NCBI GenBank assembly: GCA_902573115.1
Contig: CACGIM010000006.1
Location: 1 to 40,280 of the forward strand
DNA from: an uncultured Candidatus Poseidoniales archaeon
GTDB taxonomy: Archaea > Thermoplasmatota > Poseidoniia > Poseidoniales > Thalassarchaeaceae
DNA: 40,280 bases
Direction of reading: 5' to 3'
Part shown: positions 1 to 11,115 of the stretch, in pieces
Numbering within the stretch: position 1 is the stretch's first letter
Layout of the letters: each line of letters begins with the position of its first letter
Position numbers and translations under genes: made by a program
Notes under the pieces: generated by a model
The model's database searches: none
Seen by the model: only the letters and a program-made list of their open reading frames with translations
What the model was told of the DNA's origin: nothing

Positions 1-1
1 C

Positions 2-1051
2 GATTCAGCGATCTTCGGTAATGTTTCTTTGGAGCTTCTCTGGGGGGAATCTCCTCTGCCGATTACATCCGGGCCTTGGGACAATCCAAACACGATGAAC
101 TTCCAAATTAGGGCCAAGGCCCAGGAGTACATGAATCCAGGAGAGAATACTGTGACAATATTGGCGCAGGCAGATCAGGGCAGATTCCTTAATGGTGCCT
201 CAAAGGATGTAGAAATTATGGTCATGGTCGAAGTAGATTTTGTTCTTTCTGATATAGATCTGTTAGATGGACAAAGGGTAATCAGAGGGACAGTAAATAT
301 CACCGCTAAAGATACTGGTGAACCATTGGAGGGAGTATCCATGACTGCAGTACTTCTCAACGGTAGTACTTCTCACTTCTCATTATCGAAGCTTACTGGG
401 GCAGACGGAGTATTCGACTATGAATTCAAGTCTCTTGCTCCGCTGCCCCCTCTCTCAGACATCTCATCATGGGGTAGGCTTAGTGTGATGATCGGATCTG
501 ACTCGGAATTCATTCCATCAAGTAGCCTCGCCCTACTCCCGTCGGGTGGTGTTGTAGTTCAATACGAGGATCAAGCACCCGAGTCATTACTCGGATCGCT
601 CGGTTATGTTGCGGTTGTGGTAATTGGCATAATTATGGGGGTGGCTCTGGGGGCAATTTTCCTAAACAATAGAAAGAAGACGGCAATAAAGGAGCTATCC
701 AACATCTTCAACCAGACCGCAGAGATGCTTGCTTCAGGTGATGAGTACAGGAAAGCGATCTTCCAATGCTACCAGAACCTATGCTCTGTGTTGATGAAAA
801 GAGGATTCCTAAGGAGAAATTTCGAAACAGTTAGGGAGTTCGAATCTGCAATTAGGCAGGCACTTCCAATTAGCGAAGCTTCCCTAGTTTCATTGGATAG
901 AATCTTTGAAGAGGCGAGGTACTCAAGCCATGTTCTTGGCGATTCCCATAGGGACAATTCACAGCTTGCCCTCTCCCAAGTAATTCAGGAAATTGAGGGA
1001 ATAGAGGAAATACCCGTTAGAGGCCCTATTCAGTTTGAGCCCGAGGAGTGA
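2..1051 (+). CDS. Membrane protein with C-terminal DUF4129-like domain (5' partial)
   Basis: The reading frame is open to the left edge, so this is the C-terminal part of a longer protein; a TTG at 29 is in frame but I do not regard it as the true start. The visible part has an extracytoplasmic beta-rich region with a carboxypeptidase-regulatory-like stretch (around nt 270-440, with GEPLEGVSM and GVFDYEF), then one transmembrane helix (about nt 600-660, ending in the basic NNRKK) and a cytoplasmic helical tail. The tail reads YRKAIFQCYQNLCSVLMKRG, then TVREF and FEEARYS, which resembles the DUF4129 domain found at the end of transglutaminase-like membrane proteins that often sit with MoxR ATPase and DUF58 genes. 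Those neighbours would lie outside this window. Its stop codon directly abuts the stop of the opposite-strand gene, with no space between. The DUF4129 assignment is from pattern recognition only. Confidence 0.75.
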   Translation, partial: DSAIFGNVSLELLWGESPLPITSGPWDNPNTMNFQIRAKAQEYMNPGENTVTILAQADQGRFLNGASKDVEIMVMVEVDFVLSDIDLLDGQRVIRGTVNITAKDTGEPLEGVSMTAVLLNGSTSHFSLSKLTGADGVFDYEFKSLAPLPPLSDISSWGRLSVMIGSDSEFIPSSSLALLPSGGVVVQYEDQAPESLLGSLGYVAVVVIGIIMGVALGAIFLNNRKKTAIKELSNIFNQTAEMLASGDEYRKAIFQCYQNLCSVLMKRGFLRRNFETVREFESAIRQALPISEASLVSLDRIFEEARYSSHVLGDSHRDNSQLALSQVIQEIEGIEEIPVRGPIQFEPEE

Positions 1052-1465
1052 TTAGCCCAATCTAAGTAAAAGGCACTCATCTTCCCAAACTGCGCTAACC
1101 AAGCTCTTCCCATCGGGAACCCTAAAAGTTCGCAACATGCCCCCAAACCTTTCTGGAGAAATTATACGTATTAATTCGGCAGACTCTTCTCTTCCGATTT
1201 CCAAAACTACCCCTTCCCTATCGGCCAATGAAAGTGGTACTCTGATCAGAGGATCAGACCACTCCCCCCCGAATTCTGATAAGAAGTCCCCCAAGGTGGA
1301 TACAGTTTTTCTCAGTTCCCTTGATTCTAAGTTAGATAGCATCTGATTATGGCTGTTCTTAATCTCCTCAAGTTGAGGCACGGCCTTCAGAAAATTCTGG
1401 TGCATAGACTCGGCATCGGTATCTAGCCCTATTTTCAAGTCATCAAATCCATAAATCGACTCCAC
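1052..1465 (-). CDS. Probable detached distal part of the XPD-like helicase (137 codons)
   Basis: This frame overlaps the end of the upstream helicase ORF by 31 bases and lies in a different frame. It opens at a GTG (1465) with no convincing ribosome binding site; an in-frame ATG occurs at 1405. The content looks like what should follow the helicase N-terminal half: a helical stretch, then LGDFLSEFGGEW and LIRVPL, the kind of sequence found between the Arch domain and motif III in XPD/DinG helicases. It ends in SAVWEDECLLLRLG without motifs III-VI. A single-base insertion or two-base deletion near 1440-1450 would fuse it smoothly to the upstream frame. I therefore think it is a frame-broken continuation of the helicase rather than an independent gene, but an independently translated small protein cannot be excluded. 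Confidence 0.5.
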   Translation of the reverse strand: MESIYGFDDLKIGLDTDAESMHQNFLKAVPQLEEIKNSHNQMLSNLESRELRKTVSTLGDFLSEFGGEWSDPLIRVPLSLADREGVVLEIGREESAELIRIISPERFGGMLRTFRVPDGKSLVSAVWEDECLLLRLG

Positions 1466-2466
1466 AGAGATTTCATCTGATCGTCACTATTTTCATCAAA
1501 AACCCCTTCTAAACCATCGGAAATCACATCAAGGAAATTTTGGGTATCTACCTTAAGATCGTCTCCTTTAGTGCCATTGTTCTCATTATGTTTTTCTTCG
1601 AACCAATTTCTCAGACCATTGCCGTCCCTTAATGCTCTAATTTGCAATTCGAGAATCTTTGCTTCCTTGAGCTGGTTCGACTCTGGAATTTCAAGCTCAG
1701 CTTCCTTCTTTTGTAGGTCTTCTTTGTATTCTTCCGCTTCAGCTAAAGCTCTTTGTAAAACACGTTCCGTAATTCTTCTCTCCAGTCCACTTCTAATCCT
1801 GTCCGGAAGATTGTGGGCTTCGTCAATAATTAGGATTGTATTCTCCAAATCCACTCCCATTACCGGGAGAGAGGCCTCCCTTACCCCTTCAACGAAAACA
1901 TGGTTGTAGTCACAAACAACAATATCTGTTGTTTTTGCAGCCTCTCTAGCAGTAGACCAAGCGCAAATATCTTCATTCTTTACCCTTCTAAGAACTTGGT
2001 CCACATGTCTAGGTTCAGAGTGTATGAATTCCTCAAGTCCCGACCTTAGAAATCTCTTCTCAGACTCAGTTAGGCCTTCCTCACAATTACATTTTCCTGT
2101 TGATCTGTCGATGTTTTCACACATCCCTTCTCTCCCGATAATGTCGACTAATCTTACCCTAGAAAATCCGGGAGGGATCTTCTTGTTCACCTCTTTGATA
2201 GTATCAACAACTATCCTATGCTGAGATTGCCTACCGGTCAAGAACATAATTTTCAGGCGCTCTTCCCCCGCATTATACAGAAATGCTGCTCTAAGAGCTG
2301 ATGCTATGGAAGCAGCCGTTTTTCCTATTCCAGTAGGGGCTGCCGCTAGAAGAAAACCCCCATTTAATAGCGAATATAACCCGTCAGAAATCATGCTAAT
2401 TTGTGACTCTCTAGGGGTTTCGTGAGCGAAAAAAAGGCTTGCCCCGCTCTCAAGATCCTCCGACAT
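1435..2466 (-). CDS. XPD/Rad3-type Fe-S DNA helicase, N-terminal half only
   Basis: Superfamily 2 helicase of the XPD/DinG family, which unwinds DNA 5'-3' using ATP and an Fe-S cluster. Visible elements in order: Q-motif-like FFAHETPRESQ (residues 12-22); Walker A PTGIGKT with Lys49; an Fe-S region with Cys116, Cys126, Cys128 and Cys168, the last in the family-typical CAWSTAREA; motif II DEAH at 215-218; then the beginning of an Arch-like, Glu/Lys-rich helical region. The ORF ends at residue 343, whereas family members usually exceed 550 residues. Motifs III-VI and the second motor domain are absent here and in the following frame. Start is ATG 2466, 40 bases downstream of the receiver/ATP-grasp gene, so probably co-transcribed. 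As encoded it should not be a processive helicase; it may be decaying, frameshifted, or working through another partner. Confidence 0.8.
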   Translation of the reverse strand: MSEDLESGASLFFAHETPRESQISMISDGLYSLLNGGFLLAAAPTGIGKTAASIASALRAAFLYNAGEERLKIMFLTGRQSQHRIVVDTIKEVNKKIPPGFSRVRLVDIIGREGMCENIDRSTGKCNCEEGLTESEKRFLRSGLEEFIHSEPRHVDQVLRRVKNEDICAWSTAREAAKTTDIVVCDYNHVFVEGVREASLPVMGVDLENTILIIDEAHNLPDRIRSGLERRITERVLQRALAEAEEYKEDLQKKEAELEIPESNQLKEAKILELQIRALRDGNGLRNWFEEKHNENNGTKGDDLKVDTQNFLDVISDGLEGVFDENSDDQMKSLWSRFMDLMT

Positions 2467-2506
2467 GCGGATGTATGTGAAAATAGAACGACCAAGAAGA
2501 TTGGCC

Positions 2507-5434
2507 CTACCTTACTACGATTGCTTCAGAATCTCTGCTGTCCAAGACTATTTTTAGAGGAGAATTAAGTTTAATATGCCTTAATCCCTTTTCATCTAAT
2601 CTGGCTTCGTGTGAATCTAGCCAGTCCCAGTCGATCATGTCACCCTCCACAATTGTAAGGTACCCTATATTGAAAGTCACTATATTCTGGAAGAAATGAG
2701 TTCCTTGGGAAGGGTCTACGTGTATATCGGACATCGGGGCCTCTACTATCGTCTTAGCCCCCATAATCTGGTTCCATTGAGTTGGAATTCCCAGTGATGG
2801 GTCCGATGTCCCCCATCTTCCAGGACCAATGAGCAAGTATGGCCTGTCCCGGCTTCTCAGGTAAGCATCAACCTCTTCAATTAGAGGTACTATATCCATT
2901 GTCCTCATACGATCGATTCTAGCAGGGTGAACGTAGACCACGTCCTCTACCCCCTCGATGACCCCATTACCCAGCGACTTACTGCTAATACAAACCGCCC
3001 TTTCCGTATCAACTTCCTCCAAATCAATATCGATATCTACTGATTCGTCCAAAAGCTGTCTGACTTGCAGTATTGCGAATTTCTTAACGCCGCTCCCTCT
3101 ATCTACGTTTATTGCAAACTCCATTTCAACCGGTGAGACAAGAAATTCCTCAAAAGTCTTCAGAACATGATCCAGAATCTGAGCAAGAGGGAATTTATCA
3201 CGTTTCAGGACTGGGGCAAAGGTGACTAACCTCGATCCACCCTCGGGCCCGATGGAATCCACTATTCTGTCATCCGATGGTATGTAAGTAGAACCGACTA
3301 GGGACAACCGACCATCTTCTTCAGCATCATCAAGGCCCAGGTGAAGTAGATTATCCTGCTCAGAGTGGTGGACTTCTCCACTCTCTTTGGACATTGGAAT
3401 TGCGAAGAATCTACTCTGAGATGTGTCGATAATTGAATTTGTGCTATAGAACTGATGGACTCTCCTTGGCTGAGCAGGGCTGAACCTCAAGCACTTGCCC
3501 CCGGATGAGACCTGCCTCCCTAGGCCAATGCAGACAGCCGCTAATCCATCTTCCATCTTTAGGGGCTCCACAGGGTAGTGATTCCGGCTCCTGGCGGCAC
3601 CAGAAATATCTGGATAGAATCTTCCCATGGTTTCTCTGCCAACAACTTCCTGAATGACAACTGCCATTCGCTCATCTTCGATTTTACTTGCGGTTGCCGT
3701 GATGTAGTCTTTGGCATTCTTGTGGAAAATTGATGCATAGACTAATTTTATCGCTTGTAATAGGCGACTAAGTCTAACATCATGGTCAGGATGATCATTG
3801 GCTAGCATGTAAGTCGCATAAACACCAGCAAATGGTTGGTGACTGGAATCCTCCAACAGACTTGACGATCTTACAGCGACAGGCCAAGGATTGCTATCTA
3901 GCATTTTCTTTATTTCCCCTACTTCGTCACCAAACTCGCCAGACAAGAAAGCACGATTTATTTCCTGGTTGGAGTAATCCCCATAGGCGAATCTGGAAAG
4001 ATCGTTCCTAGCAATGAAATCCCCAAAAACCCCGGTTGCAATGACTGCAGATCTAGGAACGACGAATTCGATTTCTGGATATGAAGCCCCCAAACCTAGC
4101 TTGTCCATTCTAGTGTAGAAGAATGCAAGACCTCTGCCCTTTCCACCAAGGCTACCTTTTCCTATTCTCATGAAACCTCCAGACTCTAATCTTGAAACAT
4201 GATCAGTTATCGTTCGTTTACTCACCCTCCTAACATGGTCCTTGATCGTCTGAGAGATATGCCTCCTCACGTCTTCTGAGTCCTCAAAGTCATCCAAAGT
4301 CATCGGCCTCAGGGAGGCCGCTAGTGAGAACTCAGTCCTTCCCCTTAGCCAGTGTGAGAATTCATTCCTCTTTGCATGAAACTCTATTGTTTCGATTGGC
4401 ATCTCATCAATCATTTCTGCCAGTTCCTCCAGATTTGAAGCCCTTCCGATTTCCAATCCCACAGGTTTCCTAAAAACAAAGTCACCAAAGCTCATTTTCT
4501 CTTTCATGAAATCCTCGATTCTTTGGTACAACATTGGGTCTTCCTTGTGCAGGAAGGGCACTCCCAGCTTCTCCGCTTCGCCTTTTAGTTCGATATTCTT
4601 AGATTGAAGAAGGATTGGCAAATATCTATGGCCGCTCTCGGCGTATTTCACTAATTCTAAGCCCGCCTTATCTCTGTCGCCCCCTTTGTTGGGAAATCGA
4701 CCATCGGTGAATACTCCGATAATGTTCCTTGAGTACAAGTCAATTATTTCCTTTGCCTCATTCATATTCGTGGCAAGCAGTATCTTCGCTCTTGCCCTAA
4801 GTCTGAGTAGGTTCTCGTGAAGGTTCCCCCCCTCTCCAGTAAGCCTGCTGGTCTGGTTCACGAGTTGGGTGTAAAGTAAGGGCAGATAAGCAGAATAAAA
4901 TCTCCTGCTGTCTTCTACCAGCAAGATAACCTGAACATCCCCCTCTCTAACGTCATTCTCGACGTTTTTCTCGTCCTCTATTAGCTTGCAAATTGATAGT
5001 AATATCCTGCTGTCTCCACTCCATACGAAAATTCTGTCAATACCTTCTCCAGTATTCAAGGTCGCTAATTCTCTAGTATTTTGACTTAACATAACCACTG
5101 GAAGATCCGAGACTATCCCCTTCAATTTCCTTGCAAGTTCAAAAACATCCATTTTCCCGACTTTGGACATTGTTATTACAAGATCGAACTTTCTTGCAGA
5201 AACAAGCTCAATTGCATCATCGGCGTCTGGGCTATGGATGATCCGAGGCGCTTGTGACATATTCAATACAGAGTACTCCTCTTGAAGAATTTCTGCCAAA
5301 TGGCCCGACTCTTCAAGCAAATATCTGTCGAATTGACTTGCAATTAGTAGTACTTCCCTCACTCTGAAAGGAGTTAGCCTTTCGAATTTGTTCCAATCCT
5401 CTATGCTCCCATCCATTTGATTTGCTCGGTCCAT
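2507..5434 (-). CDS. Tandem receiver-like domains fused to PEP-synthase-type ATP-grasp domain
   Basis: A 975-residue cytoplasmic protein. Residues about 25-155 look like a degenerate response-regulator fold (FDLVITMSKVGKMDVFELA, then PVVMLS). Residues about 165-315 form a second one (VILLVEDSRRFYSAYLPLLY, IIGVFTDGRFP, YLPILLQS). From about 420 the protein resembles the N-terminal ATP-binding domain of PEP synthase/pyruvate phosphate dikinase: GSLGGKGRGLAFF, then PWPVAVRSSSLLEDS near 515, and VEMEFAINVD. The C-terminus holds GPGRWGTSDPSLGIP near 873, characteristic of an uncharacterised receiver-PPDK family I know mainly from Bacteroidetes. The phosphohistidine swivel domain and the PEP/pyruvate barrel are missing, so it should not make PEP by itself. 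A signalling phosphotransfer or ATP-dependent regulatory role is inference. It follows the RHH regulator and precedes the helicase on the same strand. Confidence 0.85.
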   Translation of the reverse strand: MDRANQMDGSIEDWNKFERLTPFRVREVLLIASQFDRYLLEESGHLAEILQEEYSVLNMSQAPRIIHSPDADDAIELVSARKFDLVITMSKVGKMDVFELARKLKGIVSDLPVVMLSQNTRELATLNTGEGIDRIFVWSGDSRILLSICKLIEDEKNVENDVREGDVQVILLVEDSRRFYSAYLPLLYTQLVNQTSRLTGEGGNLHENLLRLRARAKILLATNMNEAKEIIDLYSRNIIGVFTDGRFPNKGGDRDKAGLELVKYAESGHRYLPILLQSKNIELKGEAEKLGVPFLHKEDPMLYQRIEDFMKEKMSFGDFVFRKPVGLEIGRASNLEELAEMIDEMPIETIEFHAKRNEFSHWLRGRTEFSLAASLRPMTLDDFEDSEDVRRHISQTIKDHVRRVSKRTITDHVSRLESGGFMRIGKGSLGGKGRGLAFFYTRMDKLGLGASYPEIEFVVPRSAVIATGVFGDFIARNDLSRFAYGDYSNQEINRAFLSGEFGDEVGEIKKMLDSNPWPVAVRSSSLLEDSSHQPFAGVYATYMLANDHPDHDVRLSRLLQAIKLVYASIFHKNAKDYITATASKIEDERMAVVIQEVVGRETMGRFYPDISGAARSRNHYPVEPLKMEDGLAAVCIGLGRQVSSGGKCLRFSPAQPRRVHQFYSTNSIIDTSQSRFFAIPMSKESGEVHHSEQDNLLHLGLDDAEEDGRLSLVGSTYIPSDDRIVDSIGPEGGSRLVTFAPVLKRDKFPLAQILDHVLKTFEEFLVSPVEMEFAINVDRGSGVKKFAILQVRQLLDESVDIDIDLEEVDTERAVCISSKSLGNGVIEGVEDVVYVHPARIDRMRTMDIVPLIEEVDAYLRSRDRPYLLIGPGRWGTSDPSLGIPTQWNQIMGAKTIVEAPMSDIHVDPSQGTHFFQNIVTFNIGYLTIVEGDMIDWDWLDSHEARLDEKGLRHIKLNSPLKIVLDSRDSEAIVVR

Positions 5435-5465
5435 GCCATAGCATATCAGGAGAACGGAAGGTTGC

Positions 5466-5482
5466 CCCGCACTCAGTGCGGG
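5466..5482 (-). promoter_or_regulatory. Perfect GC-rich hairpin in the leader of the receiver/ATP-grasp gene
   Basis: CCCGCAC-TCA-GTGCGGG forms a perfect 7-bp stem with a 3-base loop, 32 bases upstream of the ATG at 5434. No T-run follows on the minus strand, so it does not look like a classical intrinsic terminator. It may be a leader structure, a processing site or a protein-binding inverted repeat. Function is inference. Confidence 0.4.
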
Positions 5483-5500
5483 ACGGTGTGTGTTTGAGAT

Positions 5501-5620
5501 CTACTTATTTTCGGCCTTTCTGGGGGTTCTTGGAGCCTCACTTGCATCATAGCCAACTGCATTACTGAGGTTTTTTGCTCTTCCTCGCAAACTGCTAAGT
5601 CCATTCCCGTATTTTTCCAT
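5501..5620 (-). CDS. Doubtful 39-residue basic ORF
   Basis: A short ATG-initiated frame between two hairpins, on the same strand as its neighbours and lying between the RHH gene and the receiver/ATP-grasp gene. The product would be small and basic (SSLRGRAKNLSNAVGYDASE, then PRTPRKAENK) with no recognisable domain. The same frame stays open further upstream into the RHH gene, but that extension runs through a poly-G hairpin and is unlikely to be translated. No clear ribosome binding site precedes the ATG. It is listed because it is the only ORF in this 270-base gap; it may be chance. Confidence 0.2.
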   Translation of the reverse strand: MEKYGNGLSSLRGRAKNLSNAVGYDASEAPRTPRKAENK

Positions 5621-5638
5621 TCTCGAAGAATTTTGGTT

Positions 5639-5663
5639 GGGGGAGCGGCCTTGCCGCCCCCCC
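5639..5663 (-). promoter_or_regulatory. Strong G/C-run hairpin downstream of the RHH gene
   Basis: On the minus strand an 11-base G-rich arm (5663-5653) pairs with a C-rich arm (5649-5639) across a 3-base AAG loop; the only non-Watson-Crick position is a G-U wobble in RNA. On the plus strand the same position would be an A-C mismatch, so the structure is better formed in the minus-strand transcript, the direction of the operon. It begins about 45 bases after the RHH stop codon. It is followed by AACCAAAATTC rather than a U-tract. It could attenuate or stabilise the mRNA downstream of the regulator gene. Confidence 0.45.
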
Positions 5664-5708
5664 CGGGTTGTGTGCGTGCATCCCAACATCGCCCATATCT
5701 CTCTCACC

Positions 5709-6113
5709 TCAAGCGTTTGAATCTTCATCGTATCTGGAGCGCAGCTCCTCCATGCGTTTCGACAGTAATTGGACTACCGAAGCGTCTTCGATAATCTCCT
5801 TACGAATCATCTCTCTGGCTGATTGCCTGAGAACAACATCGGCAGACTCCCCGACAACCTTACAGTAATCCCTCATTTTTACCGTTAGGTCTGGGCCAAG
5901 GTCAACCTCTATTCTGTCGCCCTTTCCAGTCATTTGGGAAGCAAGCATTCTCCTTACAGCTTCTCGAACTACGTCGGATCTATTTCTCATACCGTCAAAT
6001 CCCACTAATCTGTCCAATTCCATTAGATGATCCTCAGGAATTCTGAGGGACACCATCGGACTACTGCCTGCCACTACTTGCTCCTCCTGAGCCCTCAGAG
6101 CCGTGGATGGCAT
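5709..6113 (-). CDS. Ribbon-helix-helix (CopG/NikR-like) transcriptional regulator
   Basis: Product of 134 residues from ATG 6113; a TTG at 6128 is in frame but would lie inside the candidate operator. The N-terminal part is a clear RHH DNA-binding domain: beta strand MVSLRIP at about 20-26, helix DHLMELDRLVG, turn MRNRSD, then helix VVREAVRRML. RHH proteins bind as dimers, with the paired strands reading the major groove of short inverted or direct repeats. The C-terminal half (from VDLGPDLTVKM) is helical and charged, lacks the His/Cys nickel ligands expected of NikR, and probably mediates oligomerisation. It is divergent from the HD-phosphohydrolase gene and first of a likely operon with the receiver/ATP-grasp and helicase genes. 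Two repeats directly in front of its start suggest autoregulation. Confidence 0.85.
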   Translation of the reverse strand: MPSTALRAQEEQVVAGSSPMVSLRIPEDHLMELDRLVGFDGMRNRSDVVREAVRRMLASQMTGKGDRIEVDLGPDLTVKMRDYCKVVGESADVVLRQSAREMIRKEIIEDASVVQLLSKRMEELRSRYDEDSNA

Positions 6114-6115
6114 AT

Positions 6116-6151
6116 AATTGTATTGCAAATGAAGTACAATTGTATTACAAT
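6116..6151. promoter_or_regulatory. Candidate RHH operator: two direct repeats in a divergent promoter
   Basis: AATTGTATTGCAAAT begins at 6116 and AATTGTATTACAAT at 6138, that is 22 bases apart, about two helical turns, so both present the same face of the DNA. The second copy contains the palindrome ACAATTGT. They lie immediately upstream of the RHH start codon (6113) and about 75-110 bases before the HD-phosphohydrolase ATG (6224), in the only AT-rich stretch between the two divergent genes. This placement suits autoregulation by the adjacent RHH protein and possibly control of both directions. Binding is inference. Confidence 0.55.
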
Positions 6152-6223
6152 GCTGGAGGCATTTCGAAAACTATCAGTCGAGCGATTCAAAGTGGATGCC
6201 CACTCAGCTGCATTCGGATTCAA

Positions 6224-7540
6224 ATGAAAGTCATCAATGATGCAATACACGGCCAGTTCAAATTGGATGGAGTCACTGAGGATTTACTTTCTACTCCCGA
6301 GTTAAACAAGCTCAGTCACATCAAGCAACTGGGATTGGCACACCTTGTTTTTCCCGGGGCCCATCATACTAGGTTTGAGCACTCTCTTGGTGCGTCACAC
6401 CTTGCTGGAAAAATGGCAGATTCCCTAAGCATGGATCATTTCGAAAAAACCTCTCTACAAGTTGCTGCAATGTTGCATGACGTCGGCCATGGTCCATATT
6501 CTCACACTTTAGAACATATTTTGGAGGAAAGAGGAGGCTCGGATCACATGACAGTAACTCAAGGAATAATATTGGGGGATTATGATGTGCTTGGGGATGG
6601 CGAAACCAAATCGATAAGCCAAAGGGTATCGATACCCGAAGTTCTTGAAAATCATGGATTAGACCCAAAGAAGGTTGCTTCTTTGATAAGGGGTCCAGAC
6701 GCCTCTGGAACCGAGAGATCATTGCTTAGTTGGACCGAGGGCAGGGAAGATTTCAGTAAAGATGACCAAACAATGGCGAAGCTAATTCACGGGCCAATCG
6801 ACTGTGACCAACTAGATTACCTTCTGAGGGATTCTCACTTCACCGGGGTCAAGCATGGAGTGGTGGACCATAGAAGGCTAGTGGGATCACTCAGAAGAGA
6901 AGCAGGCGATGTTGCGGTAGAGCAAGGGGGTTTGTCTGCCTTGGAAGGGATGTTAGTTGCAAGGGGCCTAATGTATAGCGCAGTATATTTCCATAAGGTA
7001 ACCAGAATCACCGAGGTCATGCTTTCTAGAGCCGTAGAGAGAACAAGTGAAGGAATTCCTGATTCAATTGACCTACAAAGAATGGTAGATGCGGAAATCT
7101 GGGGGGCCCTTGAATCAGCTGGGGGATTCGCTAAAGATATGGTTACCAGGCTGAAATACAGGAATCTCCTCAAGGTATGCATGAGCCTAAGGAAGGAAGA
7201 TCTGAGTACGAATCAAATACACTCTCTCTTGAAAATCGCAAAAAACTCCCAGCTGAGAAGAGAGTTGGAGGACGACATAGCATACAGATCAGGATTGGAA
7301 CCCGGTTATGTCGCAATCGATGTACCCAGCGTCAAACTTCTCCTATCAGAGCCAAGGATGACCCAGGTAGATGTGAAGGTGATCGGGAAGGATGGGAAGA
7401 CTAGATGGCTAAGGGAGATGACACCCATGGCGGAAGCACTTAGGAAGAGGCAGGTAAGTCAAGACGCAGTTTATGTTATGACATTGCCCGGAAAAGAACC
7501 AAAGGTATGCGAAATCGCCCAGCGCAGACTTTTTTCTTAA
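6224..7540 (+). CDS. HD-domain phosphohydrolase, COG1078/SAMHD1-like
   Basis: The 438-residue product belongs to the HD superfamily group that includes dNTP triphosphohydrolases related to SAMHD1. The metal-binding signature is complete: HHTRFEHSLG with His53, LHDVGHGPYSH with His85-Asp86, and GPIDCDQLDYLLRDS carrying the distal Asp. The N-terminal KVINDAIHGQFKLDG and STPELNKLSHIKQLGLAHLVFPGA are also typical of COG1078. Expected activity is Mg/Mn-dependent hydrolysis of dNTPs or related phosphoesters in the cytoplasm; the exact substrate cannot be told. I chose ATG 6224 because the family begins at this motif. The frame is open upstream to about 6107, but that part overlaps the divergent gene and its operator. 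It transcribes away from the RHH regulator and may share its control region. Confidence 0.88.
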   Translation: MKVINDAIHGQFKLDGVTEDLLSTPELNKLSHIKQLGLAHLVFPGAHHTRFEHSLGASHLAGKMADSLSMDHFEKTSLQVAAMLHDVGHGPYSHTLEHILEERGGSDHMTVTQGIILGDYDVLGDGETKSISQRVSIPEVLENHGLDPKKVASLIRGPDASGTERSLLSWTEGREDFSKDDQTMAKLIHGPIDCDQLDYLLRDSHFTGVKHGVVDHRRLVGSLRREAGDVAVEQGGLSALEGMLVARGLMYSAVYFHKVTRITEVMLSRAVERTSEGIPDSIDLQRMVDAEIWGALESAGGFAKDMVTRLKYRNLLKVCMSLRKEDLSTNQIHSLLKIAKNSQLRRELEDDIAYRSGLEPGYVAIDVPSVKLLLSEPRMTQVDVKVIGKDGKTRWLREMTPMAEALRKRQVSQDAVYVMTLPGKEPKVCEIAQRRLFS

Positions 7541-7575
7541 TGCATAAATCCCAGTCTTTTCACTTGGAACATTGA

Positions 7576-11004
<3,429 letters not shown>

Positions 11005-11115
11005 CGGGTCCGGTAGAAAGGAAATGAACCTCACCCCTAAATGGCCAGATATTTTTTCGAAATAACCCTATGGATGGGGCGAAGGTTCATCCTCCAGATT
11101 TTTTTGGGAGTGCTC

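Noticed and set aside
2507-5434. Annotation as phosphoenolpyruvate synthase (ppsA)
   Set aside because: Only the ATP-grasp part is present. The phosphohistidine swivel and the PEP/pyruvate-binding barrel are missing, and the N-terminus is receiver-like.
5501-5728. A 75-codon version of the small ORF starting inside the RHH gene
   Set aside because: Its N-terminal half runs through a strong poly-G hairpin and overlaps the RHH stop; only the part from 5620 is listed, with low confidence.
5709-6113. NikR nickel regulator
   Set aside because: The RHH domain fits, but the C-terminal part lacks the His/Cys nickel-binding ligands expected in NikR.
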